Under the pieces are notes generated by a model that saw nothing but the letters and a program-made list of their open reading frames with translations, did no database searches and was not told the DNA's origin. Position numbers and translations under genes: made by a program. Below, in pieces: positions 1-9,737 of a DNA stretch of 64,000 bases. Position 1 is the first letter of the stretch, and every line of letters starts with the position of its first letter. The stretch is taken from contig JADJRT010000015.1 of NCBI GenBank assembly GCA_016712035.1, positions 42,142 to 106,141 on the forward strand. The letters are read 5' to 3'. The DNA comes from Flammeovirgaceae bacterium. GTDB taxonomy: Bacteria > Bacteroidota > Bacteroidia > Cytophagales > Cyclobacteriaceae.

Positions 1-31
1 TCCGTTTTGCTATCCCAACTTTATCAAGCAT
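1..31 (-). CDS. scoB: 3-oxoacid CoA-transferase subunit B, 5' fragment
   Basis: Only the first ten codons lie inside the window, read leftwards from an ATG at 31. The start, MLDKVGIAKR, matches the usual opening of the B subunit of succinyl-CoA:3-oxoacid CoA-transferase. It begins 2 bases after the scoA stop, the normal A-then-B order. The rest lies outside the window, so identity rests on this short match and on context. Confidence 0.55.
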   Translation of the reverse strand, partial: MLDKVGIAKR

Positions 32-33
32 AA

Positions 34-727
34 TTATTTTGTTATTGTTCGCTGTTCAATTCGCTTTTCGTAATTTTTTCCTTCAAAGATTCGCTGAACA
101 AAAATTCCCGGAGTATGAATGTGATTTGGATCAAGCTCACCAACGGGCACCAACTCTTCTACTTCAGCAATTGTTATTTTTCCAGCCGTTGCCATCATAG
201 GGTTGAAGTTGCGCGCGGTACCTTTAAAGATAAGATTGCCTGAAGTATCGCCCTTCCATGCCTTAACAATTGAAAAGTCTGCCCGAAGCCAATGCTCTAA
301 CAAGTGTGGCTTTCCATCGTAGTCACGAATCTCCTTTCCGGTTGCTACTTCGGTACCTACTCCTGCCGGTGTGTAAAATGCAGGAATACCAGCGCCACCT
401 GCCCGGATTCTTTCGGCAAGAGTGCCTTGTGGGATTAACTCAACTTCCAATTCCCCGAAAGCAGTTGTCTTTCAAACTCTGCGTTCTCACCCACATACGA
501 TGAAATCATTTTTTAACCTGACGGGTTTTTAATAACAAGCCGATTCCAAAATCATCAACACCCGCATTATTTGAAATGCAAGTCAATCCTTTTACGCCTG
601 TTGCTAGTAATGCCAGGATACAATTTTCGGGAATTCCACACAGTCCGAATCCACCCAACATTAGGGTTGCATTATCTGGAATATCTTTAACGGCTTCGGC
701 TGCTCCTGAAACAACTTTGTTAATCAT
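34..727 (-). CDS. scoA: 3-oxoacid CoA-transferase subunit A (frame broken twice)
   Basis: Alpha subunit of the cytosolic enzyme that moves CoA from succinyl-CoA to a 3-oxoacid, in ketone-body and branched-chain catabolism. The N-terminal part carries the CoA-transferase signature GGFGLCGIPENCI, and the C-terminal part carries ARNFNPMMATAGK. The chosen start is the ATG at 727 (MINKVV), which aligns with family starts better than the ATG at 748. Two one-base losses split the frame: an A-run shown as T509-514 on the plus strand, and a G-run at C453-456. Restoring both gives an unbroken protein of about 231 residues, normal for the family. scoB follows 2 bases later. Confidence 0.88.
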
Positions 728-783
728 ACACTTAACGGTTTGAGACAAATCTCAGATAGTCTGACTCAAATTCCAAATAAGTC

Positions 784-1723
784 TTAACGCTTAATACCGG
801 CTAATACCTGCAACGATAATTCCTTATCTATTTGGAGTTGATTCTTGAGGGATTCCAGATCGCTGAATTTTGAGTCAGCACGTAATAACTTTATAAAGAG
901 TAGTTGAATGGTTTCTCCGTAAATCTCCCGATCAAATTCAAAAATATTAACTTCAATGGATCTTTCGGCTTCCATCTACCGTTGGTCGGTTGCCGATGTA
1001 AAGCATTCCGCCAAAGACTTTCTTTTCATAGATAACCTGTACTACATAGATTCCTTCAGCAGGTACTAGTTTATCATGCGAGTCAAGATCAATGTTAGCT
1101 GTTGGAAAGCCGAGAACTCTTCCCAGCTTATCGCCTTTAATTACCCGGCCGGAAAGGGAATAAGGGCGAGCCAGAAAATGATTGGCTGTTTCGATGTCTC
1201 CCTCTGCCAGGGCTTTTCGAATTCGCGTTGAACTGATTCCCACATGATCTACTTCTTGTTTTGGAATTTCCTCAACTTCAAAACCGTAGGATGCCGCATT
1301 TATTTTTAATTGCTCAAAACTCCCTTCCCTATTTTTACCAAACCGATGATCATACCCAATAACTAACTTCTTGGTGCCAATAATATCTACTAGAATTTCA
1401 GTTATAAATTGTTGCGAAGAAAGCTGAGAAAATTCTTTTGTGAATGGTATTCGAATTAAATGATTGATACCTTGTTGTCGTAGCAGCTCGGCCTTTTCCT
1501 CAAAGGTATTGAGCAATTTCATAAAGGGTTCTTCGGGTTTCAGAATCAGGCGTGGATGCGGCCAAAAAGTTATAACTACGGTTTCGCCCTGATTTTTTTC
1601 TGCTACTTCCCTTAATCGTTGTAATATCTTTTGGTGTCCGAGATGCACACCATCAAAGGTGCCACTGGTAACAACACCATAACGCAGTCGGCTAAAATCC
1701 TCCAGGGTATGATATATTTTCAT
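784..1723 (-). CDS. ribF: Bifunctional riboflavin kinase / FAD synthetase (one frameshift)
   Basis: Makes FMN from riboflavin and ATP, then FAD from FMN and ATP, in the cytosol. The N-terminal adenylyltransferase half shows SGTFDGVHLGH and later SSTRIRKAL. The C-terminal kinase half shows GFPTANI and a GNRPTVDG segment. One extra base near 966 breaks the frame just after VDGS; removing it restores SERSIEVNIFEFD and a protein of about 312 residues, the usual length. The ATG at 1723 overlaps the truB stop by four bases (ATGA), so the two are probably translationally coupled in the cluster running from ftsX. Confidence 0.93.
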
Positions 1724-2382
1724 GGCTGCAAAATTGGATTAATCTCGTCAATTGTCTTCGCGTCCTTCAGCATGAATTCTCCTATGCGGGTTCTGCAAAG
1801 GTCGGTTAGATAGGCGCCCACACCTAAAATATTTCCAAAATCCCGTGCAATGCTTCGAATGTAGGTTCCTTTAGAGCAAACAATGCGAAAACTTACAGCA
1901 GGCTTATTGATTTCAAGAATATCAAAGGCAGAGATTACTACTTCACGTGGTTTTAATTCTATGTCTTTTCCTTGTCGGGCCAACTTATAGGCGCGCTTGC
2001 CATCTACTTTAATGGCAGAGTGGAGTGGGGGAACTTGCTGAATTGTACCCAGAAACTTTTTAGCCGCCTGAATGATTTGTTCGTCTGAAATTTGACTTAT
2101 GTCTTTGATTTCTGATACCTCGGTTTCCAGATCGTGGGATGGTGTTGATTGGCCGATAATGAATTTGCCGGTATACTCTTTTTCCTGTGCTTGAAACTCA
2201 TCTATTTGTTTAGTCATTTTGCCGGTACACAAAATCAGGAGACCGGTTGCCAGCGGATCTAGTGTGCCGGCATGACCAATTTTTTTTATTTTAAGTTTGT
2301 ACCGCAGTTTGTTAACCACATCAAAGGAAGTCCAGCCAACGGGTTTATTTATTAACAACAATTGGTCGGATGTTGCTTCCAC
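1720..2382 (-). CDS. truB: tRNA pseudouridine(55) synthase TruB
   Basis: Converts U55 in the T-loop of tRNAs to pseudouridine. The family signature GHAGTLDPLATG, with the catalytic Asp, sits near residue 40, and KGTYIRSIARD lies near residue 175. At 220 residues it is the short TruB form without a long C-terminal PUA domain, common in Bacteroidota. The apparent start is GTG at 2382, sharing its G with the uppP stop (TAGTG). It lies between uppP and ribF in a tightly packed minus-strand cluster. Confidence 0.95.
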   Translation of the reverse strand: MEATSDQLLLINKPVGWTSFDVVNKLRYKLKIKKIGHAGTLDPLATGLLILCTGKMTKQIDEFQAQEKEYTGKFIIGQSTPSHDLETEVSEIKDISQISDEQIIQAAKKFLGTIQQVPPLHSAIKVDGKRAYKLARQGKDIELKPREVVISAFDILEINKPAVSFRIVCSKGTYIRSIARDFGNILGVGAYLTDLCRTRIGEFMLKDAKTIDEINPILQP

Positions 2383-3174
2383 TACACAATCTTAAAATCA
2401 ATACCTAACCAGTAAAGCGTAAGGATTAAAATACCTACGGCAATTCTATAATATCCAAATATTTTAAATCCATGGCTGGTTAAGTAGGAGATGAACGATC
2501 GGATGGCAAGAATAGCTACTACGAAGGCTGCTATATTGCCAAAGATTAGAATAGAGATTTCATGCGAGCCAAATGTATAACCCTCTAAATAGAATTTAAG
2601 CAGCTTATATATAGTAGCTGCCAGCATAGTAGGCACAGCCAGAAAAATGAAAATTCGGCTGCCGTTTTTTATTGAGTTTTTGCGTTAAGCCACCAATAAT
2701 GGTAGCCGCTGATCGTGAAACACCGGGGATCATCGCGATGGTTTGAAACAAACCTATTCGAAACGCGGTTTTATAAGAGACATCGCTGTTTCCATTCTCT
2801 TCCGATTCATGAAATAACTTATCTATAAATAAAAAGATCAATCCGCCAATAATTAACATTGCGGCTACTATTTCTATCCGTTCTAATAATTGATCTATAA
2901 AATCATTTAGTAATAGGCCCAATACCATAGCCGGTAAAAAGGCAACTAACAGTTTAAAATAGAATGTTGTACTTTGAAAAAATCGTTTCCAGTATAACAC
3001 AACCACAGAAAGGATCGCGCCAAATTGAATGGCAATGGTAAACATTTTTGTGAACGGATTGGATGCAATGCCTAGCACTGACGATGCGATAATCATATGG
3101 CCGGTGGACGATACGGGTAAGAACTCTGTTAGCCCCTCTACGATGGCCAGAATTAATGCTTGAATCAATGACAT
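2382..3174 (-). CDS. uppP: Undecaprenyl-diphosphatase (two frameshifts)
   Basis: Integral membrane enzyme that dephosphorylates undecaprenyl diphosphate to recycle the lipid carrier of peptidoglycan and polysaccharide synthesis. The N-terminal EGLTEFLPVSSTGH and the central PGVSRSAATI motifs are both present, along with many hydrophobic segments. Losses in an A-run (T2665-2670 on plus) and a T-run (A2643-2647 on plus) break the frame. Restoring both gives LNKKTAAEFSFFLAVPTML and a protein of about 264 residues, as expected. Start MSLIQAL at 3174, just after the DUF3098 gene. Confidence 0.93.
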
Positions 3175-3181
3175 TTTAAGG

Positions 3182-3388
3182 CTACTGCTTTTCTTTAGGC
3201 GTGTGGAGAATGGCGAAGATTTCAACCACAAAGCCAACCAGCACAATAATTGGGCTTAATGTGATACCCATAAAACCAAAACCATAAGGGTCTTTGTCCA
3301 AGGACATAATCGTAAAACCCAGAATCAACAACAGTACTCCAATCACCATCAATTGATAATTTCTTTTTCTAAATGGAAGCTTGCTCAT
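3182..3388 (-). CDS. DUF3098 family small membrane protein
   Basis: A 68-residue protein with two hydrophobic segments (about residues 12-30 and 42-62) separated by LDKDPYGFGFMG. This is the pattern of the DUF3098 family, which is known mainly from Bacteroidota and typically lies between ftsX and uppP, as here. No function is established. The position suggests a role around the division or envelope machinery, which is inference from neighbourhood only. It starts 3 bases after the ftsX stop. Confidence 0.85.
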   Translation of the reverse strand: MSKLPFRKRNYQLMVIGVLLLILGFTIMSLDKDPYGFGFMGITLSPIIVLVGFVVEIFAILHTPKEKQ

Positions 3389-3391
3389 TGG

Positions 3392-4287
3392 TTAATAAAG
3401 TTCGTCTAACGAAAGTTTTAAATATTTACTTACTGCCCGGTACGTACTTAATACAGCTACCAAGAGACCCATAATCAATAGTGATGAAAGCAATAAAAAC
3501 AACCGGCTATTGTTTTGGATTAAGACCAGATCGTCTATTCGTTTGGTAGCAAAACTTAAAAGGAGAATCAGTAAGCCTGATGCTATAATTCCCGCGATAA
3601 CGCCATGCAATCCGGCTCTATACATAAAAGGCCGCTGAATGAACCAACTGCGCGCGCCAACTAACTGCATACTGCGAATAAGGAACCGTTGAGAGAATAG
3701 GGCTAACCTCAAGGTATTGTTGATTAGCAATACGACTACAAGCAACAGTAAGGTTACCAATCCCATAAGAATCAATCCAATCTTAGTTATGTTTTTATTA
3801 ATGGAGTCGATCACGTTTTCAACATAATGGACTTGAAATACTCCACTGATTTTTTCTACCTCGGTCTTTATCCCTTTCAAAGTTTCCATTTCATGATAGC
3901 CTTCATCTATTCTTACCAGGTAGGCATCGTGCAAAAGGATTTTCTCCAAGAAATTTTTAAAGTCTTCGCCCGTTTCTTCAATAAATTTTTGGCTGCCTGG
4001 TCCTTTGAAATATATTGGATCGCTTCTTTGTCTTTGGCAACAAATGGTTTTGCCTGGAGGCTTTTTTCAATCTGAGTTCTTTGCGCGTCCGTAACCTGAT
4101 TATTAAGGTATATCTGAATTTTTACATTTTGGCGAACTATTCGCTCCAGTTCTTTTGAGTAAATAACTAATGCCCCAAACACCCCGATAACGAAAAGAGC
4201 CAATGTGATGCTAAGTACCACACTTATATATGGGTAGGCTCCCAACTTCTTCTTCCTGATCTTAAATTTCTTTTCTCCAGAACTCAT
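3392..4287 (-). CDS. ftsX: Cell division protein FtsX (one frameshift)
   Basis: Membrane subunit of the FtsEX ABC-type complex that activates peptidoglycan hydrolases at the division site. It has an N-terminal cytoplasmic tail, one membrane segment (about residues 19-40), an extracellular loop, and three C-terminal membrane segments. The end, VSKYLKLSLDELY, is typical of the family. A lost A in the run at T3986-3990 (plus) splits it; restoring it gives AAKKFIEETGEDFKNFLEK and about 298 residues. Start ATG at 4287 (MSSGEKK) is favoured because a TATCTTTG promoter box ends exactly 7 bases upstream. ftsE is not adjacent. Confidence 0.9.
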
Positions 4288-4293
4288 CGGGAG

Positions 4294-4301
4294 CAAAGAT
4301 A
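4294..4301 (-). promoter_or_regulatory. Bacteroidota -7 box for ftsX
   Basis: On the minus strand this reads TATCTTTG, an exact match to the known TAnnTTTG element of the Bacteroidota primary sigma factor. Its final G is 7 bases from the A of the ftsX ATG, so transcription would begin at or next to the start codon. No clear upstream TTTG element was seen. Confidence 0.5.
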
Positions 4302-4355
4302 GGCACGATTTATAAGTTTTTTACTTACGAGTTTGTATAAATCGAGGCTAAAAGA

Positions 4356-4378
4356 AAACCCTCCAATGAGGAGGGTTT
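4356..4378 (-). terminator. Rho-independent terminator after the anti-sigma-like gene
   Basis: Perfect 9-bp stem AAACCCTCC / GGAGGGTTT with a 5-base loop. Read on the minus strand it is followed by TTTTCTTTT. It lies just beyond the stop of the gene ending at 4398 and upstream of ftsX. Confidence 0.8.
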
Positions 4379-4397
4379 CAGTATGAAATGTAAAGTC

Positions 4398-5237
4398 TCA
4401 ATTCTTCCTGTATTCCTTTAACTTTTGGATCAGAGTCTTGTCTTTAATGACGACCAGGGGCGCTATTTCCTGGGTTGATTCTTGAAGCGAATAGTAATTC
4501 TCTTTATAAAAGAGAAATACGGAGCGATTACCTCCATTTATCTCTAAAATTTCATATAAACTTTTGTCGAAAGAGCCAAATAAAATAACGCGGCTATTCA
4601 CAAATTGATAGTGAAATGGATATTTTTTGTTGGATGAGTCAATCTCAACTTCTACTACAGAAAAAGCTGAGGCAGGTTTGGTTCCTCTTGTTGCGCGTGT
4701 AGCCGTACTTTCGTTTAAATCCTCGCTCGGATCAACCACCTCAAGTACAGGCTTTGCCACTTCGTTAGTTGAAATCTTGTTGGAAGGTTTACTCAATTCA
4801 GTTGCCTGGGAAGTTTTTGATTTCCCCACTTCAGAGATGGTATTTTTTTCAACAACAGGTTCTACTGGCTCAATTACTTCATCGATAACGGACTCGGCTT
4901 GACTAACTGAATCTTCAGTTGGTGCAGGAATTTTGGGAATCTCAGGGGATTCTTTCAAGTATAAATACATGGCAGTAGCTACGAGCACAATTCCAGCAAG
5001 TCCGGCTGCAATTTTTAAGGGAGAAACTTCAATTAAAGTATTTGTTATAGGCACATTATTTAGCATTGACTTCAATTCCACTGCCCGGGCTTTCTTAACG
5101 CCCTCAATAACACTGCTTTGAAAATCTAAATCAGCTTTAAGCTCTGGGTTCGAGTTTAATTGACTTTCAAAGGCTTCCCTTTCGGCCACACTGAGCCGGT
5201 TGGTTAAATAATCATCTATCAATTCAAAATTGCTCAT
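4398..5237 (-). CDS. Anti-sigma-factor-like membrane protein
   Basis: A 279-residue protein starting 11 bases after the ECF sigma gene, the usual place for its anti-sigma partner. The N-terminal 70 residues (MSNFELIDDYLTNRLSVAER onward) resemble the cytoplasmic zinc-less anti-sigma fold common in Bacteroidota. One membrane segment spans about residues 74-93. A Pro/Glu/Ser-rich linker and a periplasmic C-terminal domain of unknown type follow. Role, inferred: sequester the sigma factor until an envelope signal arrives. A terminator follows the gene. Confidence 0.65.
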   Translation of the reverse strand: MSNFELIDDYLTNRLSVAEREAFESQLNSNPELKADLDFQSSVIEGVKKARAVELKSMLNNVPITNTLIEVSPLKIAAGLAGIVLVATAMYLYLKESPEIPKIPAPTEDSVSQAESVIDEVIEPVEPVVEKNTISEVGKSKTSQATELSKPSNKISTNEVAKPVLEVVDPSEDLNESTATRATRGTKPASAFSVVEVEIDSSNKKYPFHYQFVNSRVILFGSFDKSLYEILEINGGNRSVFLFYKENYYSLQESTQEIAPLVVIKDKTLIQKLKEYRKN

Positions 5238-5248
5238 GTCGCTAAATA

Positions 5249-5788
5249 TTAGTCTAAAAAATCATGCTCGCTATACTGGGCTTTAACTAACTCATCCAAC
5301 TTTTGTTTGCACTTATATTTTTTGGTTTTGGCAGTGTCGGTGTTAGCAAATCCCAATTTTTCGGCTATTTCCTGCATCGACATCTCATCAAAATAATAAT
5401 ACATCAAAACCTTTCTACACGTGTCACCTAACTGATCCAGGCACTTTGCCATGATCTTTTCTCTCTCGGGGCCGTCCATATCCATGGATTGCGAGCCATC
5501 TTTTTCCTCATGTGATAGCCTCTTTTTCCTATCAAGTTCTTTTCTCCATAAGTTCTGGCAGATACTATAGATGTAGGTACTCATCTTAGCTGTCATTACC
5601 AGGTTTCCAGACCGTGCCTTCTGCCAAAATACTACGAGAGCATCTTGATACACGTCACGGGCTTCTTCTTCTGTACCACTATTGGTAATAACAAGTTTTG
5701 TCATCATCCGATAGTACTTTTTGTAGATTAACTCAAGAGCCTTCTCGTCACCATTACGGATACGTTCGAAAATCTCTATTTCATCCAT
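5249..5788 (-). CDS. ECF-subfamily RNA polymerase sigma factor
   Basis: About 179 residues from the ATG at 5788 (MDEIEIFERIRNGDEKA), preferred over an in-frame ATG at 5821 because family members begin there. Sigma region 2 is visible as DVYQDALVVFWQKA, and region 4 near the C-terminus as MSMQEIAEKLGFANTDTAKT. The linker between them is Lys-rich. It is cotranscribed with the membrane protein downstream (11-base gap), which suggests signal-dependent control of an unidentified regulon. Confidence 0.9.
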   Translation of the reverse strand: MDEIEIFERIRNGDEKALELIYKKYYRMMTKLVITNSGTEEEARDVYQDALVVFWQKARSGNLVMTAKMSTYIYSICQNLWRKELDRKKRLSHEEKDGSQSMDMDGPEREKIMAKCLDQLGDTCRKVLMYYYFDEMSMQEIAEKLGFANTDTAKTKKYKCKQKLDELVKAQYSEHDFLD

Positions 5789-5897
5789 CTGCAAATTCGA
5801 TTTGAATACCCTTAGCGCCACAGTTGGTAACCTTTAGTTAATGATGAGTGGATTAAATTTGGGTTTAAGTTCGTTATTTTTCCGATGAGTTGATAAG

Positions 5898-6329
5898 TTA
5901 ATGAGCAGGAAGCCAGGTTTGGGTTCGGAAAAACAGCCCCCAATACCCTCTAAGTTTTAAATTATTGCCTTCCATCCAGATTTTACAACTGTATATTTTG
6001 CCATTCTGCGGATCGAGGATATTTCCTTCCGTATAATCACCTCCAGACCTTATCATATCTTTTAGAATCTCCATTCCAATAATTTTTTTCTTGTAACGGT
6101 CATCGCTGGTACTACATTCCTCACAAACCGGGTCTTGTTCTTCTTCGGGGGTTCTGAATAGGTTGGTCACTTTGCCGTAATACCTACCGTTTCGCTCAAA
6201 GATTTCTACTATTGATTTTGGCTTGTTGGTTTCATCGTCAATCGTTTTCCACTTTCCGATAATGGAATTTTGAGCCACAGAGTTGCTCACAGCCAGGACC
6301 AACACGAGTATAATCAATGCGAATTTCAT
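5898..6329 (-). CDS. DUF2147 family exported protein
   Basis: A 143-residue protein with a signal peptide (MKFALIILVLVLAVSNSVAQ) followed by the DUF2147 pattern GKWKTIDDETNKPKSIVEIF and a C-terminal LRGYWGLFFRTQTW. The family is widespread in Bacteroidota; structures show a lipocalin-like small barrel, but no function is agreed. The start at 6329 rather than 6338 is supported by a TAAATTTG box whose last base is 7 bases upstream. It is monocistronic. Confidence 0.85.
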   Translation of the reverse strand: MKFALIILVLVLAVSNSVAQNSIIGKWKTIDDETNKPKSIVEIFERNGRYYGKVTNLFRTPEEEQDPVCEECSTSDDRYKKKIIGMEILKDMIRSGGDYTEGNILDPQNGKIYSCKIWMEGNNLKLRGYWGLFFRTQTWLPAH

Positions 6330-6335
6330 GAATGT

Positions 6336-6343
6336 CAAATTTA
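6336..6343 (-). promoter_or_regulatory. Bacteroidota -7 box for the DUF2147 gene
   Basis: Minus-strand TAAATTTG, an exact TAnnTTTG match, with its last base 7 positions upstream of the start codon at 6329. This is the same geometry as at ftsX and implies a leaderless transcript. Confidence 0.5.
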
Positions 6344-6360
6344 ATTTCTAAAATAATAAA

Positions 6361-6388
6361 AAAGAGCGGTGTGAACACACCGCTCTTT
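6361..6388 (-). terminator. Rho-independent terminator after hppA
   Basis: Near-perfect inverted repeat AAAGAGCGGTGTG / CACACCGCTCTTT around a very short loop. On the minus strand it is followed by TTTTTTATTATTTT. It lies directly after the hppA stop at 6410. A/T tracts flank both sides, so it could also act on plus-strand transcripts. Confidence 0.85.
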
Positions 6389-6409
6389 AATTTGACAATT
6401 AATTATATC

Positions 6410-8708
6410 CTAGTTTTTCTGAATCTCCGGTTGAGATTTTGTTACTACTATTTCAATTTTTTCTTTAGGCTGTTCAACTTTTGCTGTGGATGTATCCTTA
6501 TTCACTAATAGGGGAGCAATTACCAAAGCAACCACCGACATTAGTTTTAAAAGGATATTCAAAGAAGGTCCCGAAGTATCCTTAAAGGGATCGCCTACAG
6601 TATCACCAACCACAGCTGCTTTGTGAGGCTCAGATTTCTTATAATATTTCTGACCATTAATTTCAACGCCTTCTTCAAAACTTTTCTTGGCATTGTCCCA
6701 GGCACCGCCTGCATTCGATTGGAAAATAGCCATTAATACACCAGATACCGTAACACCGGCTAGCATCCCACCCAAGGCCTCGGCACCAAATCCTGGCAAG
6801 AATGCAATAACTACTGGAACCACTCCGGCCATTAAACCAGGAAGGACCATTTCTTTAAGGGCAGCCTTTGTAGAGATATCCACGCACTTTGCATATTCGG
6901 CTTTACCATCTGCATCGTGAAATATTTTTTGATCCTCGCTTGACCATTCAGCAACTTCTTTATCGCCATTTCTTCTCATGGCTTCGAGGGCTGCCTTCAA
7001 TGCCGGAATTGAAGCAAACTGTCTTCTAACCTCTTCAATCATAGCCATCGCAGCACGACCCACTGCATTCATAGCCAAGGCAGAGAAGACAAAAGGTAAC
7101 ATGCCACCAATGAACAAACCAGCCATAACATTGGCTTTTGAAACATCAATTGAACCAAGTTTTGCAGTGGTCATGAAGGCCCCAAATAATGCTAAGGCTG
7201 TCAAAGCAGCAGAAGCAATAGCAAAGCCTTTACCAATAGCAGCAGTAGTATTACCTACGGCATCCAATTTATCCGTACGTTGACGAACTTCCTTCGGTAA
7301 TTCTGACATTTCTGCGATGCCACCGGCATTGTCTGAAATAGGACCATAGGCATCAACAGCTAATTGAATTCCTAAATTAGATAGCATACCCACAGCTGCA
7401 ATAGCGATACCATAAAGGCCACCAAAGTAAAACGCGCCCATGATAGAAAGGGCTATGATTAGGATTGGTAATGCAGTTGACATCATACCGACACCTAAGC
7501 CGGCAATAATATTTGTAGCAGCTCCGGTTGAAGATTGACGTACGATGGAAAGCACAGGTTTTTTACCCATACCTGTATAATATTCAGTAATAAGACCAAC
7601 CAACAAGCCACCAATCAAACCAATGATGGTTGCCCAGAAAATACCTAGTGCGGTCATCGTTCTAACGATAGGTTCGCCATTAGCGTCTCTATACAAGTAA
7701 GTCGTTGTAAGTCCACTCGGCGGGCAGCATCCAGGTGATAATAAAATAAGAGGCTACAATCATCATTGCCGATGAAACAAACTCACCTGTATTCAACGCC
7801 TTTTGTGGATCGCCACCTTCTTTAACTTTTACAAAGAATGTTCCGATGAACGACATAACGATACCAACCGCTGCGAGTACAAGAGGTAAAAGAACGGCTG
7901 ATAGTCCATTGAACTGATCGGCAAAGCCATCTACCATAAAAGCGGCACCCAATACCATCGAGCCAACAATTGAGCCGACATAAGATTCAAATAAATCGGC
8001 ACCCATACCTGCCACATCTCCAACATTGTCTCCAACGTTATCAGCAATAGTAGCTGGATTCAAAGGATGGTCTTCCGGAATTCCGGCTTCAACTTTTCCA
8101 ACAAGGTCTGCACCTACATCGGCTGCCTTAGTATAAATACCACCTCCAACACGAGCAAAAAGGGCAATAGAAGAGGCACCAAAGGAGAATCCGGTAACGA
8201 TAGTTAACACCTGATTTACCTGAGCCTGCGTTTCAAATCCAAAAACGTTTGAATAAACAATTAACAAGAGACTAAGTCCTAAAACTCCAAGACCGACAAC
8301 TCCCATACCCATTACTGAGCCCCCGGTAAAGGCAACCTCAAGTGCTCTGCCTAAGCTTGTGCGGGCAGCTTGTGTTGTTCTTACATTGGCTTTGGTTGCA
8401 ACCCGCATTCCAATAAATCCGGCCAACGCAGAAGTAAATGCTCCGATAACAAATGATACGGCAACGAGTGGTGATGATGTTTCGCTGTTTGCCGTTACAC
8501 CCAATAGAAGGGCTACACAAACAACAAATATGGCCAGAATTTTATACTCAGCTTTTAGGAAGGCCATAGCACCTTCCGCTATGTGTCCAGCAATTTTTTT
8601 CATTTTGTCTGTTCCGGCATCTTGCTTGCTTACCCATGCGCTTTTCCAAGCGACAAAGAGTAATCCAAGAACCCCAAACGCGGGTAATACGTAGAGAATG
8701 TTTTCCAT
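6410..8708 (-). CDS. hppA: Membrane-bound ion-translocating pyrophosphatase (one frameshift)
   Basis: Couples hydrolysis of pyrophosphate to export of H+ or Na+ across the inner membrane. It has about 15-16 membrane segments. The substrate-site motifs are DVGADLVGKVE, NPATIADNVGDNVGD and DAYGPISDNAGGIAEM. GNTTAAIGKG has Ala where potassium-independent enzymes have Lys, so a K+-dependent type is expected. DLFESY keeps the Glu position associated with Na+ or mixed pumps. An extra base near 7699 breaks the frame after EWTYND; correcting it gives NDYLYRDANGEP and about 765 residues. Monocistronic, with terminators on both sides. Confidence 0.93.
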
Positions 8709-8740
8709 TTTTGATTTAGGTTTTCGATATTAATATGTGA

Positions 8741-8773
8741 AAAAAACCGTACGACTAAGCCGAACGGTTTTTT
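8741..8773 (-). terminator. Rho-independent terminator
   Basis: A 10-bp stem AAAAAACCGT / ACGGTTTTTT with a 13-base loop. It sits downstream of the minus-strand gene ending at 8830 and upstream of hppA. T-runs on both strands could make it bidirectional, but only minus-strand genes flank it. Confidence 0.75.
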
Positions 8774-8829
8774 AGTGCCGCAAATATAGGACAACTACCA
8801 TAACGTGCAAAATTCTTTGTTTTGAGGCC

Positions 8830-9210
8830 TTAGAGGTTAAAACTGGCTTGAAGAGCAATCCAGAGGCTTTTCTTTTTTAAATCATCTAATTGATCCAATG
8901 GTTCGGAAACAATAACCGAAATTCCGTTTATATCAACGTTTTCGTAATAAGTGCATGTAGGGTTGAGTGTCGCGCCAAAAATCAAAACACGCGTAGGAGA
9001 AAGGAACAATAACTCAGCCATAGTGAATTCCTTTCGATAGAGGATTTGTACGCGTTCAAGATTCAATTTTAGCGCATGCAGCATGCGGTTAAGTGTCACT
9101 AGCTCTGCTTCTGATAGGTCATGCCAGGGTTTAGAAAATATTATAACCAGCGGGGTAGCAATGGTATATAGTTCTTCCTGATAGAGTGTTTTTAATTCAT
9201 TCGATTGCAT
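8830..9210 (-). CDS. Small protein, possibly DNA polymerase III psi-like
   Basis: A 126-residue cytosolic protein without signal or membrane segments. I do not recognise it with certainty. Its order of elements resembles the clamp-loader psi subunit (HolD): a strand PLVIIFSK near residue 20, a helix, a strand around SPTRVLIFGATLNP, and a C-terminal DDLKKKSLWIALQASF that recalls the HolD ending with its LW pair. This is a remote comparison from memory. It overlaps the thioesterase stop by one base (TAATG), so the two are probably translated from one mRNA. Confidence 0.45.
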   Translation of the reverse strand: MQSNELKTLYQEELYTIATPLVIIFSKPWHDLSEAELVTLNRMLHALKLNLERVQILYRKEFTMAELLFLSPTRVLIFGATLNPTCTYYENVDINGISVIVSEPLDQLDDLKKKSLWIALQASFNL

Positions 9211-9737
9211 TATGCTTCTTTGATGTCAAAAATGGATTTAAGTTCATTGGCTTCGGCAGGTTTCATCCGTCCGGATAGAATTAATCTCAATTGTCGTCTT
9301 CGAAGGGCACCATTATATAACTCAAATTCTTCAGGTGTTTCTGGAACTAATTCAGGTACTTCCACAGGCTTCCCTTCTTTGTCGACAGCTACAAAAGTGA
9401 AATAGGCAGAGTTACTATCAATTTTTTTTCCTTCCGGGATATTTTCGGCATCAACATCAATCTTAATTTCTATAGATGAGTTAAAGGCTCGGGTAACCCG
9501 CGCGCGAAGCGTAACCACATCACCAAGTCGAATGGGTGATCGAAAGGAAATATTATCGACTGAGGCAGTTACCACCGTACTATTGCAATGCTTTTGTCCA
9601 GCTATGGCAGATATGATGTCCATCCAATGCATCAGCCGTCCACCCATCAGGTTGTTAAGCGTGTTGGTGTCGTTTGGTAAAACCAACTCGGTCATATTAA
9701 CAAACGATTCTTTTGGGTGCTTTTTCTTGCGTGTCAT
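9210..9737 (-). CDS. Hotdog-fold acyl-CoA thioesterase
   Basis: About 175 residues with the acyl-CoA hydrolase pattern of the YciA/BFIT group: LPNDTNTLNNLMGGRLMHWMD near residue 20, followed by SVDNISFRSPIRLGDVVTLRARV. It likely hydrolyses acyl-CoA thioesters in the cytosol; chain-length preference cannot be read from sequence. The start MTRKKKHPKES at 9737 is preferred, because the in-frame ATG at 9812 would add 25 residues unlike the family. The next gene starts inside its stop codon. Confidence 0.85.
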   Translation of the reverse strand: MTRKKKHPKESFVNMTELVLPNDTNTLNNLMGGRLMHWMDIISAIAGQKHCNSTVVTASVDNISFRSPIRLGDVVTLRARVTRAFNSSIEIKIDVDAENIPEGKKIDSNSAYFTFVAVDKEGKPVEVPELVPETPEEFELYNGALRRRQLRLILSGRMKPAEANELKSIFDIKEA

